DNA of 64,000 nt from Tiliqua scincoides (Eukaryota > Chordata > Lepidosauria > Squamata > Scincidae), in contig NC_089822.1 in NCBI RefSeq assembly GCF_035046505.1, positions 115,771,307-115,835,306 of the forward strand, read 5' to 3'. The notes beneath the pieces are model-generated. The model searched no databases. It saw nothing but the letters and a program-made list of their open reading frames with translations, and was not told the DNA's origin. The position numbers and the translations under genes are program-made. Positions 1 through 11,825 of the stretch are shown one piece after another. The number at the start of each line of letters is the position of its first letter. The stretch's first letter is position 1.

Positions 1-1089
1 TCAGCCAGGCAAACAGAGCATTAAGGTGTCAGAGCAGATGCCAGACTGAGAAGAAATAGGTAAACAGAGCTCAGACCTGTATGGGAGCTTGCTTTTTGTT
101 TTAGTAAGAATCTACTTCTTACTATCTACTTCTTACTACTTCTACTATCAGCAGCACCAAGTTTCTCCTTGACTTGTCTTGTCAGTCTGCATGTGACAAG
201 GCAGCAAAATTCTGAGTGCTGGCTGATCTCAAATAACAAATATCTGCACATACAAACATGCAATCCTATACACTCTTGGGAGTAAGCCTAACTGAACGCA
301 ATGGAACTTACTTCTGAGTAGACATCAATAGGATTAAGCTATTAGTTTGTTAAAGCCCAATTCTATCTTGCTCTGGAGTAGGCAGCCCAGGAAACCTGTT
401 CTGTATTGAGTCCAAGGTTGGGACAAGAAGTGGCTCAGCGGGAAGCAAGGGGAAACTCTTGCCACCACAGCCCCAATGGGTCTCTTTGGACTTTTGTGCC
501 ATTGCAGGAGGTGGCACAAGTCTGAAGAGAACAGAGTGGCTTCAAGCCACCAAGCTCAGGGACTAGAGTTGGGATCTGGCATAACAGCCCCACTTCCCGC
601 TCCCTGCCCACCCAACCTAGGGACTGCCCCAGAACTCCCTCCTGCCTGTCCTCCCCAGACCACGGCCAATGCAAGCCTCCCTCCCCAAGTTGGCACAGAA
701 CTGAGCTGTGGGCTGCTGTGGGTCTCTGGTCCCAGCCGACTCCCGAGGAGGCACAAATGTGCTTTTCAGCACATTTGCATCTGGCCCAGTGCAATTTACC
801 ATTTTGAGGTAAACTCTGCTAAGCCTTCTCTAGGGTATGCAGTGGTAATTTACATGCCATGAGCATGTACACGTTGTGCCGTTTACAATTCCCAGTTGAT
901 AGCTCCTTTTTTAAAATTCCCAGTTGATAGAGGAGATAACTGGAAAATTTAAAAACCAGATTCCTTCTTGTCTCAAATCACACCTTGAACTTTAAGTTCC
1001 CAACTATTGGAGAATTTTGGTTTGCTGCCAACTAATTAGAAATTTTTTATAGTAAGAAGCCTAGAGGAAAGCAGGTTTTTCATTTAAGT
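1..1089. other. Non-coding, mostly unassigned
   Basis: No exon is recognised. A fold-back element occupies 260-340. The stretch from about 355 to 800 is GC-rich and has word-level similarity (for example a GGAGGCACAAATGTGC block) to the Harbinger-like elements further right, so it may be a degraded relative. The open frames here have no recognisable protein content. Confidence 0.5.
260..340 (+). repeat. Fold-back element, ~90-bp family
   Basis: It starts GCAATCCTATACAC and ends CAATAGGATTAAGC. Inside, GAGTAAGCCTAACTG faces AATGGAACTTACTTC, so the unit can fold on itself. The same arrangement recurs at 23176-23269, 26087-26316 (three in tandem), 57776-57862, 60204-60291 and 60584-60671. Confidence 0.7.
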
Positions 1090-1600
1090 TCTATCAGGGT
1101 ACAGTAGCACAGTCTGAGTTCATGGCATGTGTGTTTGGGTGACAGCATGTTCCAAAATGCAAGCTGCCAGGGCGTAAAACCAGGGCCTAGGAGAGGGGAG
1201 TAATTTGACTACACTGCAGAAGCAAGACTTGGTCCACACAGGACACGTTCCTTCTAGTGCGAGCCTAGCTATGATGATGCTAATTTTCTGTATTATTTTC
1301 TATATCTAAAAGATTTTAGAGAGATTGAAGAATGTGTTTGGAGTGTGTTTGGTTACTGTATCTAGCTGTTGATGCCACATGGGTTGGTAGACTTTTCTGG
1401 CTCAAAAGACTTTTCTGGCTATCTCTATCCTCCCCCCCCCCCCAGCTTGTTTCACCATACCTTGCCCCCATTCTGTTTGCCTATCACCACCTTCCCCCGG
1501 TCTGTTTCACCCCTCCCCCTTTGCAAAGATGCCCAAAAGAAACTTTACACCCTCTGATAAACTTCCTCTCTAAGGCCCTGAGTTAAACTACTAGATAGCT
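1090..1600 (+). repeat. Unclassified interspersed repeat, copy 1 of 3
   Basis: It shares many blocks with 6879-7245 and with the reverse strand of 38649-39790: GGCCTAGGAGAGGG, TAGTGCGAGCCTAGCTATGATGATG, TGCAAAGATGCCC and AGAAACTTTACACCC. It contains an eleven-base C run near 1432. No coding content is recognised. Confidence 0.6.
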
Positions 1601-3763
1601 GGGAAATCGTCAAGGTATCCTTCGCCTTTGGGACAGTCATGGTTCTATGAAAACCAGGGCCCCAATTAGCTGGCTAGCAAAGACTAGGTTGTGTTGAAAA
1701 ATACCTGCACTAGAATCTTTCCATTCCAACCACTCTCTGGCCATTACCTCAAAGTTCACATGGTGCTGATGGAAAATGCCTTCCAGGTTGGTTTGCATGA
1801 TAGTACTTGAAGAACAGAACAGTTTCCTCAGCCAAAGACCAAGAGCATTGCCGATTGGCCCTACTCAAAGTAATTGAAGTGAGGTCATCACATCACCACA
1901 ATTACTTTGGGAGGGGGTAGCAGGTGATAGGTGTGACCTGGGTTCTTTGTGCACTGTTGGCTACTCCAGCTGTTCTGTATATCTATTAGGAATGCTATGG
2001 GCAGGTCTGTTTGCCCCATCTCCAAATGGATAAAATATGCGTTGGAAGGATTAGAAAAGAGTGCCCAAAGAACTCATAGGAAAGAAAATTCCACATTGCA
2101 AATGTCAGAATTTGAGCTTTTTAAGCTTAGAAAAAGGTGTGTGCAAAGTATGATAGGTGATTAATGAGAGGAGTGGAAGACCACAAGAATTCATGAGTCA
2201 ATAAAAAGTTTACTAGCAGTAGCTTCAGGTCATTGCAAAAGTGACTTCTGTCTTTCATTGAGGTGATGCCCACTAAAATAGATGGCAGTTGATGAAAAAT
2301 ATCATGGTGGGAAGATCGCAGTAGCTCAAAATTATTATTATTAATTAATATTAAAGTATTTATATCTGCTTTCAACAGAAAGTTCACAAAGCTGTTAACA
2401 GAGAAAAATCAAACAAATTGAGCCATATCAATCAGTACTGAGGTGGTATTTCTACCTGAAGTGATACAGTTCACACTACCACCTGCATAATCTACTTTCT
2501 CATTTTCCAGTAGTGTAGTGGATGTGTGCTCTTGGACGTATTGTAGAGCTTAGCGCCTTTAGCTAGCAACTACAAAACTAGAAAGACTATCAGTAACTCA
2601 CTCCTGTGAGGTGCACTGCAGCAGATCGACTGACATTGACCAAAAAGAAAAAACATAAGTGGATCATATTCAGTTTTATCTAGTACAGCTACCTGTATCT
2701 ATCAAAGCCCTCTGGAAACTCACATGAAGGAAATGGAGGTGATGCTGACTGTATAGAATTGGGGACATATTGCCTCTTAACATAAAGGTACATGCAAGGT
2801 GCCTTTGTAGTCTTGGTACCAGAAAAACTAAGGGCAATAAGGGAATGGGCAGAAATGCACTGGTGGCCAATTCCCTTGTTAAGATTGTGCCACTTATGAC
2901 CACTATAAAGAACTTTGATACTACTAAGAGAGGAAGGAGACCTTATGGATGTGTGCCAGCCTTTGGACGTCAGGCACGGGGCATGCCACATGGGGTGACC
3001 CACCGGGGCAGCAGGTCAGTGCAAAGGTAAGCCCACACTGGCTGACCCTGGATCACAGGGGTCCAGGAGGGTGGGATGGAGGCACTTAGGAGCTGGAGGA
3101 GGGTGAGTGGCAGGCAGGCCTATAGGTTGCTGGGGTTTGAGAGGAAGGCATTACCAAGCTACAGCACTTGTTTCAGATCCTTAACCCCGGTCCTGGTCAG
3201 CCTGGAGCAGTTCTTGGCTGCCTGCATTTTGCACCATGTCCCCAAGTTGGTGAAGATCTAAGTAGCTCTACTGGTGCTTCTGCTGCTTTACCCAGGGTAA
3301 GGTTCCTGTTACCACAGGTCAGTAGACCCCAGGCATGCTCTGGATTCAAGGCAGGCCTTCCAGGGTTGTAATAGCCAGGCTCTAGTGCTGGGCTGCCCAA
3401 TCTTGAGATGCCTAGAGTGCTGGGCTGCTGTGGCACCAAAAATGGTTGCTGTGGCATCCTGAGTATAACCAAGCAGCTGCTGGCAGCTACCTACCCCTGG
3501 CTAAGGGTCTCAGTCAGGAGTTATAATGGGAGTCCACATGAAGCAGGCAGAATGCGGTGTCAGATATAGATCAGAACTGCATGAGATTTTCACTACCCCC
3601 CCCCCAAAAAAAAGGCTTTTATGACTACCAAAGCATATGGAGGAAATATCAGAAGCAAAAAAAGTGACAGAAAAAGATGTACAGTCATTGGGATGAAAGT
3701 GCTTCAGTGCCTTGCATAGCTCTTTTTCCATACAATGTACTAGCATAACAATGAATTCTACCA
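1601..3763. other. Non-coding, little recognisable
   Basis: The bases around 2334-2410 (ATTATTATT, then TTTATATCTGC and CAGAAAGTTCACAAAGC) match the tail of the SINE-like repeats at 61118-61230 and 32780-32980. A short C run and A run are near 3597. The remainder shows no exon or repeat that I recognise. Confidence 0.45.
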
Positions 3764-3770
3764 AAATGCC

Positions 3771-3813
<43 letters not shown>

Positions 3814-3866
3814 CAACAACTTAATTTTACCCCACCTTTCTCCCCGAAGGGATCCCGAAGGTTAAA
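3764..3866 (-). repeat. 3' tail of an L2-type LINE or partner SINE, with (TTA)n
   Basis: An (ATA)n run followed by TTTTACCCCACCTTTCTCCC and GAAGGGATCCCGAAGG matches the 3' end of the L2 at 9428-11521, read on the minus strand. Only the tail is present, as expected for a heavily 5'-truncated insertion. Confidence 0.65.
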
Positions 3867-4694
3867 TATGTACAAATTATGAGCAATTATGCAAATGTGC
3901 TACATTTGCACAATCTGTGCAGGGTTACCAAATTCAACATCACAAAGTCAAAAGTCACTGAAGTTAAGCTTTTCCTGTAAGCAAGATCAGCAACGTGTGG
4001 GGTTTGAGGTCCATGGAGTTCAATCTGAAAGAGGAGCCAGGGAGATCTGACTTTTTGCCCTTGTGACAGGGCAAAAAGTCCACTTTCCACTTGCAAGTTC
4101 CACTTTTATTTTCCTCCTGTGAGTTCAGTCATGGCCTCCAGCCCTGATTTGATCCCCAAGCCTGCCTTTTCCTCAGGGAGCCTGTCCTGGGCCCTAGAGC
4201 CAATGCATTAAGCTGCTTTGGCCCTACACCAAAGATCTACTTTCAGCCTAAAGAGCAGATAATGGTTCCATTAGAAGCCAGGTCTGGAACTTGTATTGCC
4301 GTTCCCAGCACCAGCTGAAACCACACAAGGCCTGAGTAATGACCTAAATGGGGAAGAAGAGATTGAGTCAGTCCCCATCATTTGCCCCTTCAATTTCTCT
4401 TGGCCAGACACAGAGAAGGCTGCATTACAGCAAGGAGCTTTAGTGAGCCGGTGAGCCGGTGGGCGAGCTGGTGAAGTGGCATATGCTGCCCAGGATCAAA
4501 TAAGGTTTCGTAGCTTCCCCTCCACAAAATCAAATTTAATTAACAAATAAAAAGTGTTCTCCATACTGGTTGGAGACCCTGCACTGGGGTGAACAGGGAT
4601 AGTTATTCTTCCCCTGCTAAATATAGAGGAGAATTATTTGAAAAGAGCTGACTCATACTAACACTTTATTGGTTCCTTGCTGCCTCATAGTAAC

Positions 4695-4734
<40 letters not shown>

Positions 4735-4965
4735 TGGAGAGAGCTGACTTTCATCCTCTGCTTTCTGGGAAATGTTCACTGTGTATTTTCTAGCAACTTC
4801 TTCCTCTTGGCTGCATAAGAGGTAGAAGATCATGGGGTTCTACACAGTTCAAACTCGCACATTTTAGATCAGGAGAAGCATTTTGGGACATAGCTAGTGT
4901 TCAGAGCCAGGATATGATCACGAAAGATTTATGATGAGCAGAGCCTGGTGATCTTAGAACAAAGA
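3867..4965. other. Non-coding; hairpin and (CT)n microsatellite
   Basis: A perfect inverted repeat lies at 4049-4080, with GACTTTTTGCCCT facing AGGGCAAAAAGTC around a 6-nt loop. A (CT)n run covers about 4699-4731. Nothing else is recognised. Confidence 0.6.
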
Positions 4966-5945
4966 AATCATGCACCAGTCCTATGCTACGCTCCTGAAGC
5001 TAGGTGTCTCCAATCTGCCCTCTTTCCTTCCAGCCAGGTTATACCGCCAGGAGGCTTTGTATCTTACCTTGGTGAAAGAAAGCAGGGACCAGTCATTACT
5101 TCCCTCTGCTCCTGAATCCAGGTGTCCCCAATCTGCCCCCTTTCCCTCCTGCCAGCCCAAAACGCCAGAAGGCCTTGTATCTTACCTTGATGAAAGAAAG
5201 CATTGACCAGTCAGTCCTTTTGCCTGCTCCTGAAGTCAGGTGTCTCCAATCTCCCCCTACCCCTCCAGCCAGACCAAAACGGCAGAAGGCTTTGTAACTT
5301 ACTTTGGTGAATGAAAGCGGGGACCTGTCACTACTTTGCTCTGCTCCTAAAACCAGTTATCTCCAATCTGCCCTCTTTCACACCAGCTAGGCCAAAACAC
5401 CTGGAGGCATTGTATGTTACACTGGTGAAAGAAAGCAGGGAGCAGTCAGCCCTTTCCTCTGCTCCAATCTCAATTCTGCCCCCTTCCTCTCCAGCCAAGA
5501 CAAAATGCCAGAAGGCATTGTATTTACCCTGGTGAAAGAAAGCAGGTCCAGTCAGTCCTTTCTTCTTCTCATGAATCTAATCTGTCCCCTTCCCAGGCCA
5601 GGCCAAAACACCAGGGGGCGTTGTATCTTACACTGGTGAAAGAAAGCAGGGATCAGTCAGTCCTTTACTCTGCTCCAGTCTCCAATCTGCCTCCTTCCCC
5701 TCCAACCAGGAGTCTCTCTTCTGCTGTCTCTAATCCACAGCCTTCCCCTGCAGCCAGGCAAGAACACCAAGAGGCTTGGTATCTTACCCTTGTAGAAAAG
5801 GCCTTTCCTTTGCTCCTGTAGCCAAGTGTCCCCAATCTGCCTCCTTCCCCCCCAGCCAAGTCAAAACACCAGGAGGCTTTCTATGTTACCCTGGTGAAAG
5901 AAAGCTGGGACCACCCAGCCCTTCCCTCTGCTCCTGAAGTGAAGT
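4966..5945 (+). repeat. Minisatellite array 1, unit about 105-120 bp
   Basis: The phrase GGTGAAAGAAAGCAGGGACC recurs, intact or altered, at about 5071, 5189, 5306, 5423, 5530, 5634 and 5893, each time with CCAATCTGCC, CCAGCCAGG, GGAGGCTTTGTATCTTACC and CTCTGCTCCTGAA blocks in the same order. Spacing varies from about 102 to 119, with one irregular unit. The same unit forms array 2 at 15144-15862, in the same orientation. Confidence 0.88.
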
Positions 5946-6878
5946 GCCCTGTCTTCTCCATTGTTGGCCTGCTTCATCCATCGAAGATAGTGCTGATTCA
6001 CCTCCTGCCTTAAAAGCACTAGCGACTTGGAGTGGCTTTGTGAATATAAAGGCTATAAGAGCAGCCAAATGTTAGGTATTTTAGATTCAATAGTCTCTAG
6101 TTTGCTTTTAGGGTTGAAATTAGAACTTCCAGTGAAGTGGAAATTTCACCTGTGAAATAATCTGTGCAAAAATTCAGTTTTTTCCCTTTAGTTCTGTTCA
6201 GCACCCTTGTTCTTCCAGAAGACTACTAGACAAGTCACATGGATGACCACACTCAATCAGGTGTCATGGAGTAAACAGCATCACAACACTCTGTAGCCAA
6301 TCAGATTTAACAACATGATAGCATCAGTAAAAGAAACTGAGAGCAATTGAAATAAATAGAAGTTAGTGAATGTTTTCACAAGGAGTGTCAGAAAACCTTC
6401 CAAAAAAGGACAATGGTTTTTTTTGGCACTGGTGAAAATGTTCAAAGCAAACACTTGCGACTTGGCTCTAGATATGTACAGTATTTATTTGAAAATCTGT
6501 AGACTGAGATAGAAATGACCACGATGCAGCACCAAAGCACTGGCAGTCTGAAGTACCATCAGTTCAGGCCATCACAAAAGCCAACCAGGCAGAAGAAACA
6601 AGTAATACAAGCCTGTTTTCCAGTGAAAAACACATTTAAGAGCACTTAAATGACTCCTGTAGGAATTCTTGCCAGAGTTTATGACTGCAACACCATCAAG
6701 TAGTGGTAGAGGAATGGAAGGTTCTGTTTGTTTCTGTTGTGTCTTGACTAATGATTCAGGTCTCAAAAGATGTTGGTAATGTAACAAGCCTTTTAAATAG
6801 ATTTATAAATGGCTCTGGAAAGGCTCTAAACACAGGGCTACAGCTATTGTACTCTTACTTTCTTACTCTTGGCTTTAG
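5946..6878. other. Non-coding, nothing recognised
   Basis: The AT content is moderate, with no splice-flanked open frame, clear repeat end or RNA gene. Unassigned. Confidence 0.4.
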
Positions 6879-7245
6879 GGCCTAAGAGAGGGAGGTAAAG
6901 AGGGTAATTTGTACCCGGGCCCAGGGTCAAAAGGGGGGCCCAGGAGCCAAAGGAGGGGGCCCAGAAATTTCCTGGGATCTGAAATTTTCCTATCTACTCA
7001 GATTTGTTGCCCATACAGGATGCTGGGGACACTACCGATGCCATCATGGTGGGTAGACCTGGGCTCCAAAGACTTTTTCAGCCGTCTCTACCCTCCCCTC
7101 ACCCTGCTTTGCCCCTCCCTGTCCCTATTCTGATCACCCGTCACCACCCTCTCCTGCTCTGTTTCACGCCACCCTTTGCAAAGGGGCCCCAAAGAAACTT
7201 TGTACCCCCTGATAAAATTTCTCTCAGAGGCCCTGCTTGGCTTAT
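6879..7245 (+). repeat. Unclassified interspersed repeat, copy 2 of 3
   Basis: It begins GGGCCTAAGAGAGGGAGGTAAA, which matches the far end of the copy at 38649-39790. It ends with CAAAGGGGCCCCAAAGAAAC and TTTGTACCCCCTGATAAAA, which both other copies share. The middle of the long copy (hundreds of bases) is missing, so this is an internal-deletion derivative. Confidence 0.65.
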
Positions 7246-7584
7246 TCTTAACCAAGGGACAAAAGAGAGGAGAAGAGACTAGAGGTTGGCTTGTACATGA
7301 AGGACAGTATATACACAGTTAATTCCCTGTGCCTAAACACACTGTACTCTTCCATATCATCATCAGTGAATGACAACTGGGAATGGGGGAGTTTTTCACA
7401 ATTCTCTAGTAGATACTACTCATATACAGAAGCCTATGGTCTTCTAAAAATCAGGCTGCTTCTCCCTGTTCCATACTCACCACTTAGGTGCATGGTGTAG
7501 TGGTCAGCAGGGTGGCGTCACCAGCCAAGGTACTGCCCTAAACCTTGAGTCCAATGAATGGAACCACTCCTTACGTTAAGCACA

Positions 7585-7924
7585 TGCTCTAGATCAGTGG
7601 ATCTCACACATTTAGCACTGGGACCCACTTTTTAAAATGAGAATATGTCAGGACCCACCAAAAGAGATGTCATGACTGGAAGTGACATCATCAAGCAGAA
7701 AAATTTTTAACAATCCTAGGCTGCAATCCTACCCATGCTTACCCAATAAGTCCCATCTACTATCACTGTTAAAAGAATATACATAGTACTGTTAAAAGTA
7801 CAGGTCTGTAACATTTCCCCAAATGCAGTCACATACCATGGTAACATCAAGTCTAACAGATTAAAAATAAAATATTGAAATGAATGGGGACCCACCTGAA
7901 ATTGGCTCACCTGAAATATAGAAG
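7585..7924 (+). mobile_element. hAT-type DNA transposon remnant (CAGTGG-TCTCA end)
   Basis: CAGTGGATCTCACACATTTAGCACTGGGACCCACTTTTTAAAATG-type sequence starts at 7585. The reverse of this text occurs at 26400-26510 and 54410-54510, inside the 1.3-kb hAT-like family. GGGACCCACCTGAAATTGGCTC near 7890 resembles the other end. A half copy of the fold-back element follows 7722. Confidence 0.55.
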
Positions 7925-9345
7925 TGTCTCCTCGGTGAGCTAAATAGTTCTTCACTACAGTAAGCAATAAATGCTTTAATGGCACGTTTAATGGCAAGAC
8001 CAGTCTGAGTTCTGGACAATAGAACAAGATCATCAGTGTATAATAAGGCAGGAACTGGTTTGTTATCTAGGAATGGTGCATGTATATCTAAATCAAGTAA
8101 TTTAGGAACAAAGTCATTGAGATAGAGATTAAATAAATGTGGCGCAAGAACACGTCCCTGCCTAACCCCTCTTTCAACAGATATGGGGCGAGAAATAGCT
8201 CCATCTTTGTTTAGTGAAACATGTTTATATGAAACATATAAGGAGTTTCCAGTATATAAATTCATTATTAATTTTAACACTCTTTTAGAACATTTATCTC
8301 CCGATCTTGTCTGATCTCGGAAGCTAAGCAGGGTCAGGCCTGGTTAGTACTTGGATGGGAGACCGCCTGGGAATACCGGGTGCTGTAGGCTTCTACCATA
8401 GTCTTTCGAGACTGAAGGTTGCCAGCTATTAGGCATAGATGTAGAATTCAATTTATTCCAGAGTCTTGCGTGAGACAGTCAAAGGCAGCTCTTAGATCTC
8501 TTCAACTTAAACCTATTGATCAGCGTTATGACTTCCTTGCAAGTAACAGGTTCCCATTCAGCAAACCGTGCAAGATGGATCTCAAAGTTCAGATCTGGTT
8601 CATGTTCATGCATCTTGTAAAGATTTAAAAAAAATTTTTTCCCAATTTACCACAGATACAGACGATCCAACAACACTTTTTGGTTTCAGCATTGGAGTAA
8701 TTAGTCACCAAAGAGATATACCAGACTTCTCATTGGCTGCCACGATTATCCTATTCCATGTGGCTCTCATAAATTGCTGCTTCTTTGTTTTCAATAATGC
8801 TTTATATTCCCTTCTAGCTCAAAGCAAGGAGGCATGTGCATCTGGTGTAACGTTTCCCTTAAAAAATTTATAGTGTTGTTTCCATTGATTTTTTGCTGTC
8901 CTACAATCATCAAACCATCTCTTTGTCTGCCAATGAGTTTTTGAGATTCTTCTGTTCCTCTCTTTAGATAGCAAAATAGGATTAAACATTCTAAAATGTG
9001 ATTACATATTTTTGGATATTATAGTTATGACTGATCCAAATAAAATTTCTTTTTTAAGCTCTTGTACCTTTGCTGCACAAAGAATTTCTTTGGCAGCTTC
9101 AGCAGTTTTGGTTATCCATTTCTGCCTTAAAGAGAGTATCTGAGTTTCTGTTTGACCAATACTGGAGTGTAACACATCTTCAACTTGCATCTTAATGGAA
9201 ATAGGAAGATGATCACTTATTACCTGAGCATTCACTGTGAAGTCCAGTACTTTAGGATAATTTACATCATCGATCAACATATACTCAATGACATTAGCTC
9301 CTTGTGGTGAAATGAAGGTATAATCACCACATGGATCAACTAAAG
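7925..9345 (-). mobile_element. Non-LTR retrotransposon (clade unassigned), endonuclease-RT part
   Basis: Read on the minus strand. The C-terminal endonuclease (GDYTFISPQGANVIEY, then ISDHLPI, the SDH motif) lies at about 9340-9190. A partial reverse transcriptase lies at 8280-7930, with GVRQGRVLAPHLFNLYLND and the catalytic box YTDDLVLLS (8040-8029). The frame is broken between the two domains, and a 5S-derived SINE sits at 8300-8425. The upstream endonuclease part resumes at 14989-15143, past an inserted hAT. Related fragments are at 37597-37862 and 42937-44271. Clade assignment needs a search. Confidence 0.8.
8300..8425 (+). mobile_element. 5S rRNA-derived SINE
   Basis: CCCGATCTTGTCTGATCTCGG through GGGAATACCGGGTGCTGTAGGC is 5S rRNA sequence lacking its first ~25 bases, followed by the tail CTACCATAGTCTTTCGAGACTGAAGGTTGCCA in pieces. 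The same 5S body plus tail occurs at 18817-18951. 5S-derived SINEs of this type are known in squamates. It sits within the reverse-transcriptase LINE fragment. Confidence 0.9.
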
Positions 9346-9421
9346 CAGGGGTGTCCAAAGGTTTTGGCAAGAGGGCCATATCATCTCTCTGACACTGTGT
9401 TGGGGGCCAGGGAAAAAAAGA

Positions 9422-9427
<6 letters not shown>

Positions 9428-9457
<30 letters not shown>

Positions 9458-11521
9458 TAATAACTTTATTTTTACCCCACCTTTCTCCCTGAAGGGACTC
9501 AAGGCGGCTTACAACATATTAAAAACATAATTTAAAAACAAATAAAAAACATATTAACACATCATAAAAAACAGCAGTCAGAGTAAAAAGAATAGGTAAA
9601 AAGAGCATAGAGCAGCAGCAAGTCATAAAAGAATCAGGCCTGTAAAAAATATTAAAAGATGTTAAAAAGATGTTAAAAGGCCGAGAACTCAGAAGGCCTG
9701 TTTAAACAGAAGGGTCTTCAGGCCTCGCCGAAAGGTCTCAAGAGAGGGAGCCATTCTTAAGTCAATGGGAAGGGAGTTCCATAGCATTGGTGCCACTACT
9801 GAGAAGGCCCTATTTCTTGCAGCCGCCCCACGTACCTCCCTAGGCGGCGGCACTTGTAAAAAGGCCTTCTCTGATGACCTAAGAGGACGAGCTGGATTGT
9901 ACGGGAGCAGGCGATCTCTAAGATACCCTGGTCCAGAGCAGTATAGGGCTTTAAAGGTCAATACCAGCACCTTGAATTGGGCCCGGAAACGAATGGGCAG
10001 CCAGTGCAGCCGCTGGAAAAGCGGACTGACAAAGTCGAACCGCCTACCTCCAGTAACCACACGGGCCGCTGCATTCTGCACTAGTTGCAGTTTCCGAACC
10101 GTCTTCATGGGCAGCCCCACATAGAGCATGTTACAGTAATCTAATCTCAATGTCACCGAGGCATGGATCACCGTGGCCAGGTCTGCACGATCCAAGTACG
10201 GCTGCAGCTGGCGCACCAGCCGAAGCTGAGCGAAGGCCCCCCCTTGCCACAGCCGCCACCTGGGAATCCAGGAGCAGCTGTGAGTCCAGGTGGACCCCCA
10301 AGCTGCGGACCTGCTCCTTCAGAGGGAGTGCAACCCCATTCAGCGCAAGCCGATAGTCCAGCACCTGCATCAAGGATTTCCGAACCAGGAGAGCCTCTGT
10401 CTTATCCGGATTTAATTTCAGCTTGTTAGCCCCCATCCAGATCCTCACTGCCTCCAGACAGCGCTCCAGGCCCTCAACCGCCACCCTGGAGTCTGGAGGA
10501 AAGGAGAGATAGAGCTGGGTGTCATCAGCATATTGATGGCACCCCACTCCAAACCCCCGGATGACCTCTCCCAGCGGTTTCATGTAGATGTTAAATAGCA
10601 TGGGGGACAGAATTGAGCCCTGTGGCACCCCGCATCTCAAGGGCCAGAGTGTCAAACAGGCATCCCCCAGCACCACCATCTGGGACCGACCCTCCAAGTA
10701 GGAGTGGAACCACCACAAAACAGTGCCTCCAGCTCCCAACTCGGCCAATCGGCCCAGAAGGATACCATGGTCGATGGTATCGAAAGCCGCTGAGAGGTCC
10801 AGCAGGACCAACAGGGACGCACTCCCGCTGTCCAGTCCCCGGCGTAGGTCATCCACCAAGGCGACCAAGGCGGTTTCTGTCCCAAAGCCCAGCCTGAAGC
10901 CAGATTGAAAAGGATCCAGATAATCCGCTTCATCCAAGACCCTCTGGAGTTGGGACGCCACCACCTGCTCAATTACCTTGCCCAGAAATGGGATGTTGGA
11001 GACTGGCCGGTAGTTATCCAACACAGTGGAATCCAGGGAGGGCTTCTTCAGGAGGGGGCGAACCACCGCCCGTTTCAAAGCGAGTGGTAACGTCCCCTCC
11101 ATCAAGGAAGAGTTGACCACCCTCCCTGTCCACTCAGCCAGCCCACCCCGGGCAGCTCTTATCAACAAAGCTGGGCAAGGGTCAAGCAGGCAGGCAGATG
11201 GCCTCACACTCCAAAGGAGTCTGTCCACATCCTCAGGCTGTACAAGCTGAAAAGAATCCCACAACACAGGACAAGCAGTTGCCAAGGGGACATCATCAGA
11301 CACTGTCAACGTGGCATCCAAGTTGTGACGAATACGATCGATTTTATCTGCAAAATGTTGCGCAAACATGTCACAGCGGCTGACCGTGTATTCCTCCTGG
11401 TCTACTGGGGGGGCCTGATGGAGGAGGCCCCGCACCACACGGAACAGCTCTGCCGGACGGTTGTCAGCAGACGCAATGGTAGCAGAGAAGAACGATCTCT
11501 TCGCTGCTACCACCGCCACCG
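9428..11521 (-). mobile_element. L2-clade LINE, 5'-truncated, with reverse transcriptase
   Basis: On the minus strand, a long frame from 11519 encodes an RT with NYRPVSNIPFLGKVIEQV, FDTIDHGILL, GVPQGSILSPMLFNIYM and the active site QYADDTQLYLSF. It shifts frame near 10237 within a run of seven Cs (plus strand), after which the C-terminal ALYCSGPGYLRDRLLPY and VAPMLWNSLP segments continue to 9689. The 3' end has GCCGCCTTGAGTCCCTTCAG, GGTGGGGTAAAAATAAAG and a (TTA)n tail. The endonuclease is missing. The flanks AATTAAT on both sides fit a short target duplication inside the hAT. Confidence 0.92.
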
Positions 11522-11825
11522 AATTAATTAATGTTTAAAATTTGAATAAATTTACGTAAGTTTGCATAAATGAATATATTAAAGATGAACTTATATGAAT
11601 GAATGAAGTTCTTGAAATAGCTTAAGGCCTATAAAAGGCCTTGCACAAAGCAAGGCTGGTCTTTCCTTTGCTGCTACTGCTGCAACAGAGACGTGAAACA
11701 GCAAGCGGTGGAAGAAGACCTCATCCCACAGCTCACGTGAGAGGTCAAACAGTCGCCCTCACGCTGAGAGCAGTTGCATTGGGCCAATGCGGGCTCCAAC
11801 AAATCTCCAGAGGGCCAGAGGCTCA

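Noticed and set aside
8300-8425. Functional 5S rRNA gene
   Set aside because: The first ~25 bases of 5S are missing, a SINE tail follows, and the piece lies within a LINE; the same holds for 18817-18951.
9689-11519. Host protein-coding gene from the long minus-strand frames
   Set aside because: The protein is an L2-type reverse transcriptase with a frameshift and a LINE 3' tail, bounded by target duplications.
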